Shown: piece after piece, positions 44,044-51,491 of the stretch
Layout of the letters: each line of letters begins with the position of its first letter
Numbering within the stretch: position 1 is the stretch's first letter
Source of the DNA: Rheinheimera sp. A13L
GTDB lineage: Bacteria > Pseudomonadota > Gammaproteobacteria > Enterobacterales > Alteromonadaceae
Length of the DNA: 64,000 bases
NCBI RefSeq assembly: GCF_000217935.1
Contig: NZ_AFHI01000001.1
Coordinates: 248,001 to 312,000, forward strand
Reading direction: 5' to 3'
Translations under genes and position numbers: made by a program
Notes under the pieces: generated by a model
Seen by the model: only the letters and a program-made list of their open reading frames with translations
Told to the model about the DNA's origin: nothing
Databases searched by the model: none

Positions 44044-44748
44044 CTAGCCCTCCTTGATCAGTGCAAAGAAGTTATTACGCTTCACATTGAGCTCAAGCCG
44101 AACGTCTGCGGAGGGATGAAGCACACCAGGCTCATAAGGCAGCTGAAGTTGTATCCCCACATTAATTCTGCCTTGCTGAAAAGGTCCAATCACAGAGTGA
44201 ACCTTTCCCCTGGCCCACAGTGACCCGGCCCGCAAATTTACGACTTGCCCAGGTTGTATCTGATCAGGCTTAGTTCCTGTTAAAGAGAAAAAAAACAAAT
44301 GATCTTCATTAATACGCAACACTTTGGCAATGGTTTGAAAAGCCTGAGCAGTAGAGCCTGAGTTCACCATCGCAAAGTAGGTTCCAGACTCATTACTTTT
44401 CAACAAATCAACTTGCTCAAGCTGACTTTTAGCATCAAAAGATCGTACTTGTACTATAACTTGCTCACGATTTATGCGACTGCCATCCATATTCAGATGA
44501 CGTTCCACAACCACGGGTACAGGAGAAACAATAGGAAAATAGTTTGATTCATGAGCTTCCAGGTTTAATTGCTCGCGACTGACAAAGGGATAAACCAAAG
44601 CGAAAAAAATAAGCAGACCAAAAGCAATGAACATAATGACTATCGCTTTATCCAGCATATGTGACTGCTGGATAACAGATTTACCAAACTCTTGAGTTTG
44701 GTACTGATGCCGCAAAGCCTCTTTCCGAAATAGTTTGAGATAAGACAT
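44044..44748 (-). CDS. Short HlyD-like adaptor of the C39 exporter
   Basis: With the start at 44748 (AAGG six bases upstream) the protein has 234 residues, about half the length of usual bacteriocin-export adaptors. It has a TM helix at about residues 36-58 and lipoyl/barrel-like parts (GTYFAMVNSGSTAQAFQTIA; SLWARGKVHSVIGPFQQGR), but no long coiled-coil hairpin between them. It therefore may contact the outer-membrane channel differently or need the second adaptor (40692-41921). It is encoded directly before the C39 exporter gene. Confidence 0.78.
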   Translation of the reverse strand: MSYLKLFRKEALRHQYQTQEFGKSVIQQSHMLDKAIVIMFIAFGLLIFFALVYPFVSREQLNLEAHESNYFPIVSPVPVVVERHLNMDGSRINREQVIVQVRSFDAKSQLEQVDLLKSNESGTYFAMVNSGSTAQAFQTIAKVLRINEDHLFFFSLTGTKPDQIQPGQVVNLRAGSLWARGKVHSVIGPFQQGRINVGIQLQLPYEPGVLHPSADVRLELNVKRNNFFALIKEG

Positions 44749-44868
44749 CATAAGCCTTCTAATGCATCCAATACCGCCACTCTCGGGCCAATCATTGACG
44801 TCATCAGCCATTCGGTGACCCAATCAGACAGTACAACTATCTGAGTGCCCAAAGCATTTATGTTGTGA

Positions 44869-45030
44869 CTAAAATTTCGCAGATTCATCATTCAGTTCAA
44901 TGTAAACATCTTCAGGATTCAGCAAACCACCAACAATCTTATCCAGTTCATCCAAAGCAGTGACTTCAATAAAGCCTTCTGCTGTGATGGTTGCTGCTAG
45001 TGGCTCTTCCAATGCTATATAATTTTTCAT
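44869..45030 (-). CDS. Double-glycine leader peptide, candidate bacteriocin/microcin-like precursor
   Basis: A 53-codon gene lies 120 nt upstream of the adaptor-exporter genes with GAGG six bases before its ATG. The product begins MKNYIALEEPLAATITAEGF and has a leader ending LDELDKIVGG at residues 26-35, a good C39 cleavage site. The predicted product is the 18 residues LLNPEDVYIELNDESAKF. It is acidic, has no Cys, Ser/Thr cluster or Gly-rich part, and so is unlike known class II microcins; it may be a signal peptide rather than a toxin. No modification enzyme is adjacent. The assignment rests on the leader and position. Confidence 0.7.
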   Translation of the reverse strand: MKNYIALEEPLAATITAEGFIEVTALDELDKIVGGLLNPEDVYIELNDESAKF

Positions 45031-45132
45031 GTTGTACCTCATATACAAGTTGTGCCAGCCAGACTATGGATGCTAACCACTGGATATCACCATCACTGTG
45101 CTGTGTTTTTTTTATCACCAAAAAATAACCAT

Positions 45133-45159
45133 AAAAAACTACATACTATTCATGTAGTT
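45133..45159 (-). terminator. Terminator overlapping the luxR stop codon
   Basis: AACTACAT and ATGTAGTT form a perfect 8-bp stem with a seven-base loop and are followed by a T run on the minus strand. The second arm contains the ATG TAG end of the luxR-type gene, so the hairpin lies in the last codons. It would insulate the exporter operon from luxR transcription. Confidence 0.75.
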
Positions 45160-45771
45160 ATGAATGAGTTGTTGTCTGTTTGAACTACCTGTTTTTTGCA
45201 TACTATTAGTCAGATGAAAATTCACAGTCCGCTCTGTAATACTGAGAATCCGGCTGATTTCCCAAGAGGTTTTTCCATGAGCAGCCCAGTGAATACATTC
45301 AATCTCACGAGGAGTCAGACGCACCTCGACGCCAGGTTCTGTTTCATTTAACCGTCGATAAGTGTCGTAAACGTAAGTGCCTACAATTTGCCAAAACCAA
45401 CCTAGTTTCTCGGCAAACTTTGGCTCTACGTTTTGATTGGTAAACCCCAGAATCAGGCATGCATGATCTGGACGGGAAGTGACAATGGGGATCAGCAGGC
45501 TGGCTTGTGGTAAAGTTACTTTGGTCAATTTCTCAGAACCAGACCAGGATGGTTTATAGCAATGCTGACATACCTGTTTAAGTGCTGCTAAGGTAAGCTT
45601 TTGTTTGACTCCATCTGGCACTGAACCTATATAGGAGGTGCTGTCTCGATGAACAATAAAGCAGCACCAGTCTATATGAGGCAGTTCTGAGAATTGAATC
45701 AAATAACGTTCTAACTGGATCAGTGTTTCTACCTGATCCAGCTCAGCCAAAGTTTGCTCAAAGAAACTCAT
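45139..45771 (-). CDS. LuxR-family transcriptional regulator (solo)
   Basis: The 210-residue protein ends in a LuxR-type HTH (LTPREIECIHWAAHGKTSWEISRILSITERTVNFHL) of the quorum-sensing subgroup. The N-terminal 140 residues resemble a shortened autoinducer-binding domain (HIDWCCFIVHRDSTSYIGS), but several usual ligand residues are not recognisable. No luxI-type synthase is in the window. It sits between the 42-aa secreted peptide gene and the exporter operon, so it is a likely regulator of the cluster. Its ligand is unknown. Confidence 0.82.
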   Translation of the reverse strand: MSFFEQTLAELDQVETLIQLERYLIQFSELPHIDWCCFIVHRDSTSYIGSVPDGVKQKLTLAALKQVCQHCYKPSWSGSEKLTKVTLPQASLLIPIVTSRPDHACLILGFTNQNVEPKFAEKLGWFWQIVGTYVYDTYRRLNETEPGVEVRLTPREIECIHWAAHGKTSWEISRILSITERTVNFHLTNSMQKTGSSNRQQLIHNYMNSM

Positions 45772-45788
45772 GGTGCCTCCCTGAACCT

Positions 45789-45917
45789 TTAATCAATATC
45801 GCAGCTACTGGTCAATTTACACAAGGACAATGGTGAAACGGTTTCACTCTCAGACTGACTCTCAGCCATCAATGCTGAAGGAAATATGAGTACAAACGCA
45901 ATAACAATGACTTTCAT
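45789..45917 (-). CDS. Small secreted peptide with two cysteines (42 aa)
   Basis: A 42-codon gene with a strong ribosome site (AAGGGG, about 6 nt upstream) encodes a Sec signal peptide MKVIVIAFVLIFPSALMA, followed by a 24-residue mature part that is Ser/Glu-rich and ends LCKLTSSCDID. The two Cys, five residues apart, could form a small disulfide loop. It ends 17 nt before the luxR-type start, so the two are probably cotranscribed. A signalling peptide is possible; no family is known to me. Confidence 0.55.
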   Translation of the reverse strand: MKVIVIAFVLIFPSALMAESQSESETVSPLSLCKLTSSCDID

Positions 45918-46016
45918 GAAATTCCCCTTTAATAGTAGTGAAGTCAGGGAAATTTTGAATGAGAAACAGGGCGGGGGAAATAACGGGAATCTAATTTTAC
46001 TGTGGTTAATTTATCA

Positions 46017-48158
46017 CTACTTTATAAGGTAAACGGATAAATCAATGCCACTGAGACTTGTCATGCGTGTCCCTCTGCTGCTGTAAAGCACAAGACTCCC
46101 ATTTTGATTAATCGCAAAACGAGGCCGCATTTTTTCGTAAGGGAAACTGGTTTGGCGAAACTCGCCACTGACAAAATCCAACTGATTTAACCATGTTGAT
46201 ACAAAATCAAAATCGCTCCAAATCAAGGTCTGATTTTTGACGTACCAGCGACTAATAAATTCGGTGTTAATGCTATATCCGAGAGCACGAACCTGCCGCA
46301 ACTCACTGTCTAACTGATGTAAAGCACCGTTTTCAGTCACCGCAATAAAGCCATTGCCGTATTCTCTGGCAGACCTGTACCCTAACGCGAGCTTTTGGCT
46401 GCGCTGACTGGCACGATCAAATTGATGCAATTCCCAATCTCCCGCGATCAGTTGGCCAAAATAAACTCTTTGAGCATCCGATGAAAACGCTGCCTGGCTG
46501 TCCAGAAGACTTTTCGATGAAGAAACGATCTCCACAGAGCTTTTGGATACATTCACCACTAGCAGTTGTTCTCCCACATGCAATAGCAAGACCCCCTGTT
46601 CTGGATGATGATCCAGTAATTCGAGTTTTTTATGAGTGCTAAAAAGGATTTCTTTATTACCGCTGCTTTGATCATACTTCACCAGCATACGTTTATTCTG
46701 ATCACTGACAACTGCATAATATATATGGTCATGTTCAGCATAACTCATCATGAGCGTTCCACTGACTGCGTTAACAATCCGTCCTTCGGACAATTCAGGG
46801 GTGACAATCAGTTCACGAAAAACAGGATCAACAGCATCTGAATTACTCAATAAATACAGTCTGTTATCTGAATTAGCAATTGAGAAATCCGTAATCTGAT
46901 TTTCGCCCTGTTCCAACAAAATCTGCTCACTACCCGACGATAAGCTAACAACACTAAGATGCTGTTCATCCAGTTTCATCAGCGAATTACCGTTCAACCA
47001 TTCCAATCGGCCAACACGGGCCGGTATGGCTTTCGAATACACTGTACGCAGCGATGTTACCTCTTGTATTTCCAGCCAATATTCCTGACCACCACGCAAA
47101 ATAGCACTTGCCAGCCACTGACCATCCGGGGAATGTACTGAATGATAAATATGATCCAGAGCGCTGCTGCGAGCTTGCACCCGTTCTAAAGCATTGGACT
47201 GGCTTTGCCAGCGGTATAGCATGGCTGTTCCTTGTTCTTCGTCCATTGCATTGATATACCACTCTCCTTGTTGCTGACCTTGGCTTACCCGGAAAATCAT
47301 GAAAAAGTTTACAAGAGGCTGTTCGCTTACAACTCGCTTATTCTCATCGAGCCGTAAACGATAGACCGAAGAGTTACCCACCACTTCATCCACAACAAAA
47401 AGTGAGTTGTCAGTATTAAACTCCAGCATTGATGGTTGCTGTGCACTGGTAGACAAAAGGTGAATATCTTTGGTTTTGCGGTTTTTCAGATAAATTTGCC
47501 AAGGTTCACTCTGGTTTAAACGACCAATAAAGGCCAGATATTGCCCATCCGGAGAAATTGTCAGCCCCTTTTTCTCGCCGGATATGGTCGTAATCACCTG
47601 ACTGGGTAGATGCCAAGACTCAGAAATATCAGATGCAGGTTTTCCCCCTGGAGAAAAAAATAATAAGAGAAGAGTCAAAACACCCAAAACAACAAAGCAA
47701 GCTATAGTGAGAATTTTGACGGGTTGAAAAACAACAGGTTCAAGCTGTTCCGGCTTTGCGGTATAACCACCAGACACTTCAGCGATACCCTCTATCATTG
47801 TAGCTGCGATCAGCTTCGGATGATCTGGGGTGACAAAATCCGTATATTCACTGATATAGCAAACCAACTTATAGCCACGTTTAGACAGTGATTTAATGTA
47901 TTTGGGGTCAGCGACATTAGTATCGTCGAACAGGTTTCTGAGTTTTTTTATTGTTCCCCTGACAGCTGTATCACTGACTACACGGCCAGACCAGACATGT
48001 TCATGCAATTCTTGCAGGCTGATGTAACGATCCCGATGTAAATACAAGTAAGCAAGCAGCTCCAATACCTGAGGTTCGGCTTCTAACTCTTTTTCGCCAG
48101 AAAACAAAAAGTTGCTACTGGTATCGAAAATAAATTCACCAAGAATAACCTTAGACAT
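46017..48158 (-). CDS. CadC-like membrane regulator: winged helix, TM, beta-propeller (second copy)
   Basis: The 713-residue protein repeats the layout of the 35391-37544 gene: OmpR-type winged helix at residues 5-100 (EPQVLELLAYLYLHRDRYIS...SKRGYKLVCYI), a TM helix at about 147-168, and a long periplasmic propeller-like region (LTISPDGQYLAFIGRL; HSPDGQWLASAIL). The two proteins differ strongly in sequence. Lying next to luxR, the secreted peptide and the S9 peptidase, it is likely to sense a peptide or envelope signal and control the cluster. The direct targets are unknown. Confidence 0.82.
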   Translation of the reverse strand: MSKVILGEFIFDTSSNFLFSGEKELEAEPQVLELLAYLYLHRDRYISLQELHEHVWSGRVVSDTAVRGTIKKLRNLFDDTNVADPKYIKSLSKRGYKLVCYISEYTDFVTPDHPKLIAATMIEGIAEVSGGYTAKPEQLEPVVFQPVKILTIACFVVLGVLTLLLLFFSPGGKPASDISESWHLPSQVITTISGEKKGLTISPDGQYLAFIGRLNQSEPWQIYLKNRKTKDIHLLSTSAQQPSMLEFNTDNSLFVVDEVVGNSSVYRLRLDENKRVVSEQPLVNFFMIFRVSQGQQQGEWYINAMDEEQGTAMLYRWQSQSNALERVQARSSALDHIYHSVHSPDGQWLASAILRGGQEYWLEIQEVTSLRTVYSKAIPARVGRLEWLNGNSLMKLDEQHLSVVSLSSGSEQILLEQGENQITDFSIANSDNRLYLLSNSDAVDPVFRELIVTPELSEGRIVNAVSGTLMMSYAEHDHIYYAVVSDQNKRMLVKYDQSSGNKEILFSTHKKLELLDHHPEQGVLLLHVGEQLLVVNVSKSSVEIVSSSKSLLDSQAAFSSDAQRVYFGQLIAGDWELHQFDRASQRSQKLALGYRSAREYGNGFIAVTENGALHQLDSELRQVRALGYSINTEFISRWYVKNQTLIWSDFDFVSTWLNQLDFVSGEFRQTSFPYEKMRPRFAINQNGSLVLYSSRGTRMTSLSGIDLSVYLIK

Positions 48159-48365
48159 ACACCCAAAATAGCCACAAAAAACCTAATGGCATTATTGTCT
48201 GTAAAAACTTACAGGGCAAGGTAATTATCCGTAGTAGGTAAACTTGTAAAAATTTAGTTTATGTGCGGAGTTTTACATCCTTTAAGGCTGTTTGCCATAT
48301 AGCTTAGAAAACGGCAGTTAAACAGAGCAAGGCAGAGGCGTTGCTGTTGTCTTGCAGAGTACGGG

Positions 48366-50789
48366 TTAGTTCACTTGTGCACACTGCCGCAGCCAAGTCG
48401 ACTGAGCCTCAAGCATTTGTTGGATGCTCTCTCTGTAACTGTAGGCATGTCGTTCTTTATTCAGTAATAACAATTGGGCAGGTACCTGATGGGCTTGTAA
48501 TGCCTGAAACATCATTTCAGATTGTAATGGAGCTGTACCAGGGTTTTCATCAGCCAAACCGTGGATCAGCAATACAGGGGTTTTTATCTTGTCCGCATGG
48601 AAAAATGGGGATAGTTGCTGATACAAATCAGGTACCTGCCACAAGGTTCGTTTTTCGCCCTGAAAACCCAAAGGGGTCAGTGATCGATTGTAAGCACCAC
48701 TTCGTGCTATTGCACAGCGAAAATCAGTACGTTCTGTCAGTAAGCTTAAAACACTAAAAGCACCATAAGAGTGTCCCATCAGTACCAGCCGGGTAGTATC
48801 AATACGGCCCGTTTGTTCCAGAGTATTAATCAAAGACGACATATTAAGTTGCTGCTGCTGCATAAAAGTATCATTTGGTTCTTGTCCGTCTTGGCGAACT
48901 ATAGGGATCTGACTAGCATCCACAACGGCATAGCCATCTAATAGTGCAATCTCAGGTCCTTGCGGATCAAACAGCTGAAATCCAAGGTGTTGTGATGGTT
49001 TTACTTGTTGCTGATGACTATGATACTCGCGAGGGTACAGCCAAATCACAGCGGGTAATAACTCATCATTCTGCTTTTTCGGCAGATACAGCTGGCTGTA
49101 CAGCTGCACACCATCGCCACGTTTAAATTCCAGTAACACAGGCTGTGGTAATGAAAGCAGATCATCGGAATGCCAATCATATAAAGGTTTTTCGTCGTTG
49201 TTGTTATGGTGTATTTGCAAAAAGGGGGCTCTCTGAGACGTCTCGCTGGCAAGCATCAGCCATTCTTTCTCACCCACTATCCTGAGATAAACAGGTGTTC
49301 TTTGTTGATCAGCACTATCGTTTTTAAAAGCAACGCTCTGTTCAGACGCTTTTCTGCCTTGCCTGACCAAGTAAACCCCATCCCCCCAGCGGTGCTGCCC
49401 CTCTGCTTGAAAATACACCTCCTGTCGTTGATTACTGATGAGTTCAATTCTCCCATCTGGCAGCAACTGGGTAAGCAGCTCTCCGGGAAATTCAGCCCCT
49501 TTGGTATAATCGTACTGAGTTAACAGACTTTCTTTCTGCTCTGCTGTGCTCAGTTGCACACTCCAGTACCTGAGCTGCTTTTGACCTGCATGAAAATCGC
49601 TATACACAAGCCGGCCTTCCTTTGTCAGATAGAATTGATGTAAACGCCAGCTTGTTTTAAAAAGTTCTGTTGCTCGTTTTGTAAATGGTGCATCAAAAGA
49701 CATCAAGGCATCACGATATCTGGCGTCAACTCTATGGCCCTGCGGTTCAACGCTCTCCACCCAAATCACTGTAGCAGGCAGATCCGGTCGCCACTGCACA
49801 AGACGAGCGCCTTCGGCGGCAGCATCTGGATCCCTTGCCCGCTGTCGATCCGTCTGCAGCTTTGGTAAGACTGCTTTTACCTCTCCGGTTAAAATATCGA
49901 CAACCTGATACTCCCGAGCCAACCTATTGATGCGGATCCCAGGCTGTACTTCGTCCGCAAGATGCTGGACCAGCAGATACCGCCCATCCGGGGAAACACT
50001 GATGGCCTCTAATAAAAGCTCTGACGTCAAAGGCCGTACTTCACCATTTTTATGCAGCAGAACAGCTTGTTGACGCAGCAAAGCTTTAAAATTCCGCCGG
50101 GCTAACTCCGTATCAAGTGTATTTCTATAGATCCGAGTCTGAACTGACAGATTATCTGAACTTTGTAGCGTAGCAGCAGGAGGTTTTGCAGCATTGATAG
50201 AAAGCATGCGACTGTGCCGCAGAATGATGCTCTGGCTATCAGGCATCCATACGATGGAAGGAGAATCTAATTGTCCTGACACCCCAATATCCGACCAGGG
50301 TTCAAGCTTTTGCTGAGATATATGAAAGCGCCAGATATCCAGCACTTTGTCACTTACGCCAATTAAAGCAAAGCTTTCAGAGTCGGGAGCCCAACGCACA
50401 TCACGGACTGTGCGCTCTGGCAGTGACAGGTCTTTACTATGACCAGTACTGATATGAATTAGTTTTACTGTGTCGATTCGAGTATTGCTGACTTCCAAAG
50501 GTCGAGCCAGATAAAACTCACGCCCTAAGAACTCTATTCGCTCCGAATTACTGTCCTCGTGAAGGGATGGGTATTTGTTACCATTTGCCAGAACAAGCCA
50601 CTGCCGATCCGGCGATAACCGCATAAAATCCGGTCCTACACTTTTCATCAGGCGCTGGTAATCAAATGACAATTGACCTGATGCCTGGTCAGCCTCTTCT
50701 TGTGCTGTTAGAGGCAATATACTGAGGGCAAAACATAAAAACAAAATGTAGCGGATAGTCATCTGCACATCAGGCCATCTAAGTGACAT
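48366..50789 (-). CDS. S9-family prolyl-oligopeptidase-like peptidase, exported
   Basis: The 807-residue protein has an N-terminal signal sequence (ILFLCFALSILPLTAQ), a beta-propeller of about 500 residues, and an alpha/beta-hydrolase peptidase domain with Ser674 (GHSYGAFS), Asp747 (HGLADENPG) and His781 (KERHAYSY). GGAGG lies five bases before the ATG at 50789. S9 enzymes cut short peptides, usually after Pro, and cannot take folded proteins. Encoded 355 nt after a peptide precursor in the same direction, it may trim the exported peptide, remove leaders or degrade competing peptides (inference). Confidence 0.87.
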   Translation of the reverse strand: MSLRWPDVQMTIRYILFLCFALSILPLTAQEEADQASGQLSFDYQRLMKSVGPDFMRLSPDRQWLVLANGNKYPSLHEDSNSERIEFLGREFYLARPLEVSNTRIDTVKLIHISTGHSKDLSLPERTVRDVRWAPDSESFALIGVSDKVLDIWRFHISQQKLEPWSDIGVSGQLDSPSIVWMPDSQSIILRHSRMLSINAAKPPAATLQSSDNLSVQTRIYRNTLDTELARRNFKALLRQQAVLLHKNGEVRPLTSELLLEAISVSPDGRYLLVQHLADEVQPGIRINRLAREYQVVDILTGEVKAVLPKLQTDRQRARDPDAAAEGARLVQWRPDLPATVIWVESVEPQGHRVDARYRDALMSFDAPFTKRATELFKTSWRLHQFYLTKEGRLVYSDFHAGQKQLRYWSVQLSTAEQKESLLTQYDYTKGAEFPGELLTQLLPDGRIELISNQRQEVYFQAEGQHRWGDGVYLVRQGRKASEQSVAFKNDSADQQRTPVYLRIVGEKEWLMLASETSQRAPFLQIHHNNNDEKPLYDWHSDDLLSLPQPVLLEFKRGDGVQLYSQLYLPKKQNDELLPAVIWLYPREYHSHQQQVKPSQHLGFQLFDPQGPEIALLDGYAVVDASQIPIVRQDGQEPNDTFMQQQQLNMSSLINTLEQTGRIDTTRLVLMGHSYGAFSVLSLLTERTDFRCAIARSGAYNRSLTPLGFQGEKRTLWQVPDLYQQLSPFFHADKIKTPVLLIHGLADENPGTAPLQSEMMFQALQAHQVPAQLLLLNKERHAYSYRESIQQMLEAQSTWLRQCAQVN

Positions 50790-51144
50790 TTATGCCTCCA
50801 ACAACGCAGGTCTTTATCTCCACGTCTAAAGTAGTTCAATTGATACCAGTTCTGGTTATGAGTCAGCTTGGACCCTGGTTTATTTATGCGTTACTGATTC
50901 AAAGGACTCAGACATTCATCATTGAACAAGGCAGGGCTACTCGCACTCTGCCTCGTTCACCTGAACCAGGAGGCACAATGAATCTGTTTGACAGCAAACC
51001 ATATACGCAAATGTTTTAGGACCTGCAGGTGCTTTGTCTAGTCACAGCCAAGCTATAGCCAGACAAAGCAACATAGAGAGGTACAAAAAGATGCGAATTC
51101 AGTGGCGCAGCCTATTCCGAATTCAGATTTTCCAGCAAAAGGCC
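50790..51144. other. Gap between the precursor peptide gene and the S9 peptidase gene
   Basis: This 355-nt stretch contains a stem-loop (listed separately) and the ribosome site of the peptidase. On the plus strand a 13-codon frame at 50978-51019 has a strong GGAGG site but no other support. I see no insertion sequence or RNA gene. Confidence 0.45.
50924..50958 (-). other. Intercistronic stem-loop after the two-cysteine precursor
   Basis: GAACGAGGCAG and CTGCCTTGTTC, read on the minus strand, form an 11-bp stem with one G-U pair around a 13-base loop. No T run follows, so it is not a standard terminator. It could protect the 3' end of the precursor mRNA and so raise precursor over peptidase expression, a common arrangement in peptide operons. 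Confidence 0.45.
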
Positions 51145-51315
51145 TTACTCAATCTTCTGGTTCTCCTTATAGCTACCACAGGCGAAACCGATACATTCTG
51201 AATCGTCTGCTTGCTCTGGATTCGTGCCACCTGATATCTCATCCAGCAACTCCGGCGAAACCTCATCTGGAGTAGCAGAAGCTTTCTTTTTAGTCAGATC
51301 TTTAAACTCAGTCAT
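51145..51315 (-). CDS. RiPP precursor with double-glycine leader and two-cysteine core
   Basis: With the ATG at 51315 (GAGG six bases upstream) the peptide has 56 residues. The leader is MTEFKDLTKKKASATPDEVS followed by PELLDEISGG (residues 21-30), a typical C39/NHLP-like cleavage site. The core, 26 residues, begins TNPEQADDSE and continues CIGFACGSYKENQKIE, with Cys41 and Cys46 four residues apart. A radical SAM/SPASM gene lies 176 nt upstream, so the Cys are probable donors for thioether (sacti- or ranthipeptide-type) crosslinks. The sequence matches no RiPP family I recognise. Confidence 0.8.
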   Translation of the reverse strand: MTEFKDLTKKKASATPDEVSPELLDEISGGTNPEQADDSECIGFACGSYKENQKIE

Positions 51316-51374
51316 ATTTAACCTCATAAATGAATTAATACATGGTTTTCTATTAAACCAGTTGGACCATTTTC

Positions 51375-51454
51375 CGCAGAAACTCTGCGACTTGTCGTTA
51401 CAACAAGATGTTTAACAATGACTCAGAAAACTATCTGCGTTTTTAACTGAGTCA
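51375..51454 (-). promoter_or_regulatory. Three consecutive stem-loops before the precursor gene
   Basis: Between the radical SAM and precursor genes are three inverted repeats: TGACTCAG/CTGAGTCA (51419-51426 and 51447-51454), CTTGT/ACAAG (51391-51407) and CGCAGA/TCTGCG (51375-51389, three-base loop). None is followed by a T run on the minus strand. They may process or stabilise the mRNA so that precursor is made in excess of enzyme, or the first may be an operator. Confidence 0.45.
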
Positions 51455-51491
51455 GATTTTGTTATAGGATTGTTTGTGTCATGCAAAAACA

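Noticed and set aside
50931-50958. Possible tRNA-like fold around the GGCAGGGCTACTCGCAC segment
   Set aside because: Only one stem forms; there is no T-loop, anticodon arm or acceptor pairing, so it is recorded as a simple stem-loop.
51091-51201. A 36-codon plus-strand frame after a GAGAGG motif, beginning MRIQWRSLF
   Set aside because: It runs antisense through the coding end of the RiPP precursor, and its base pattern is explained by that gene.
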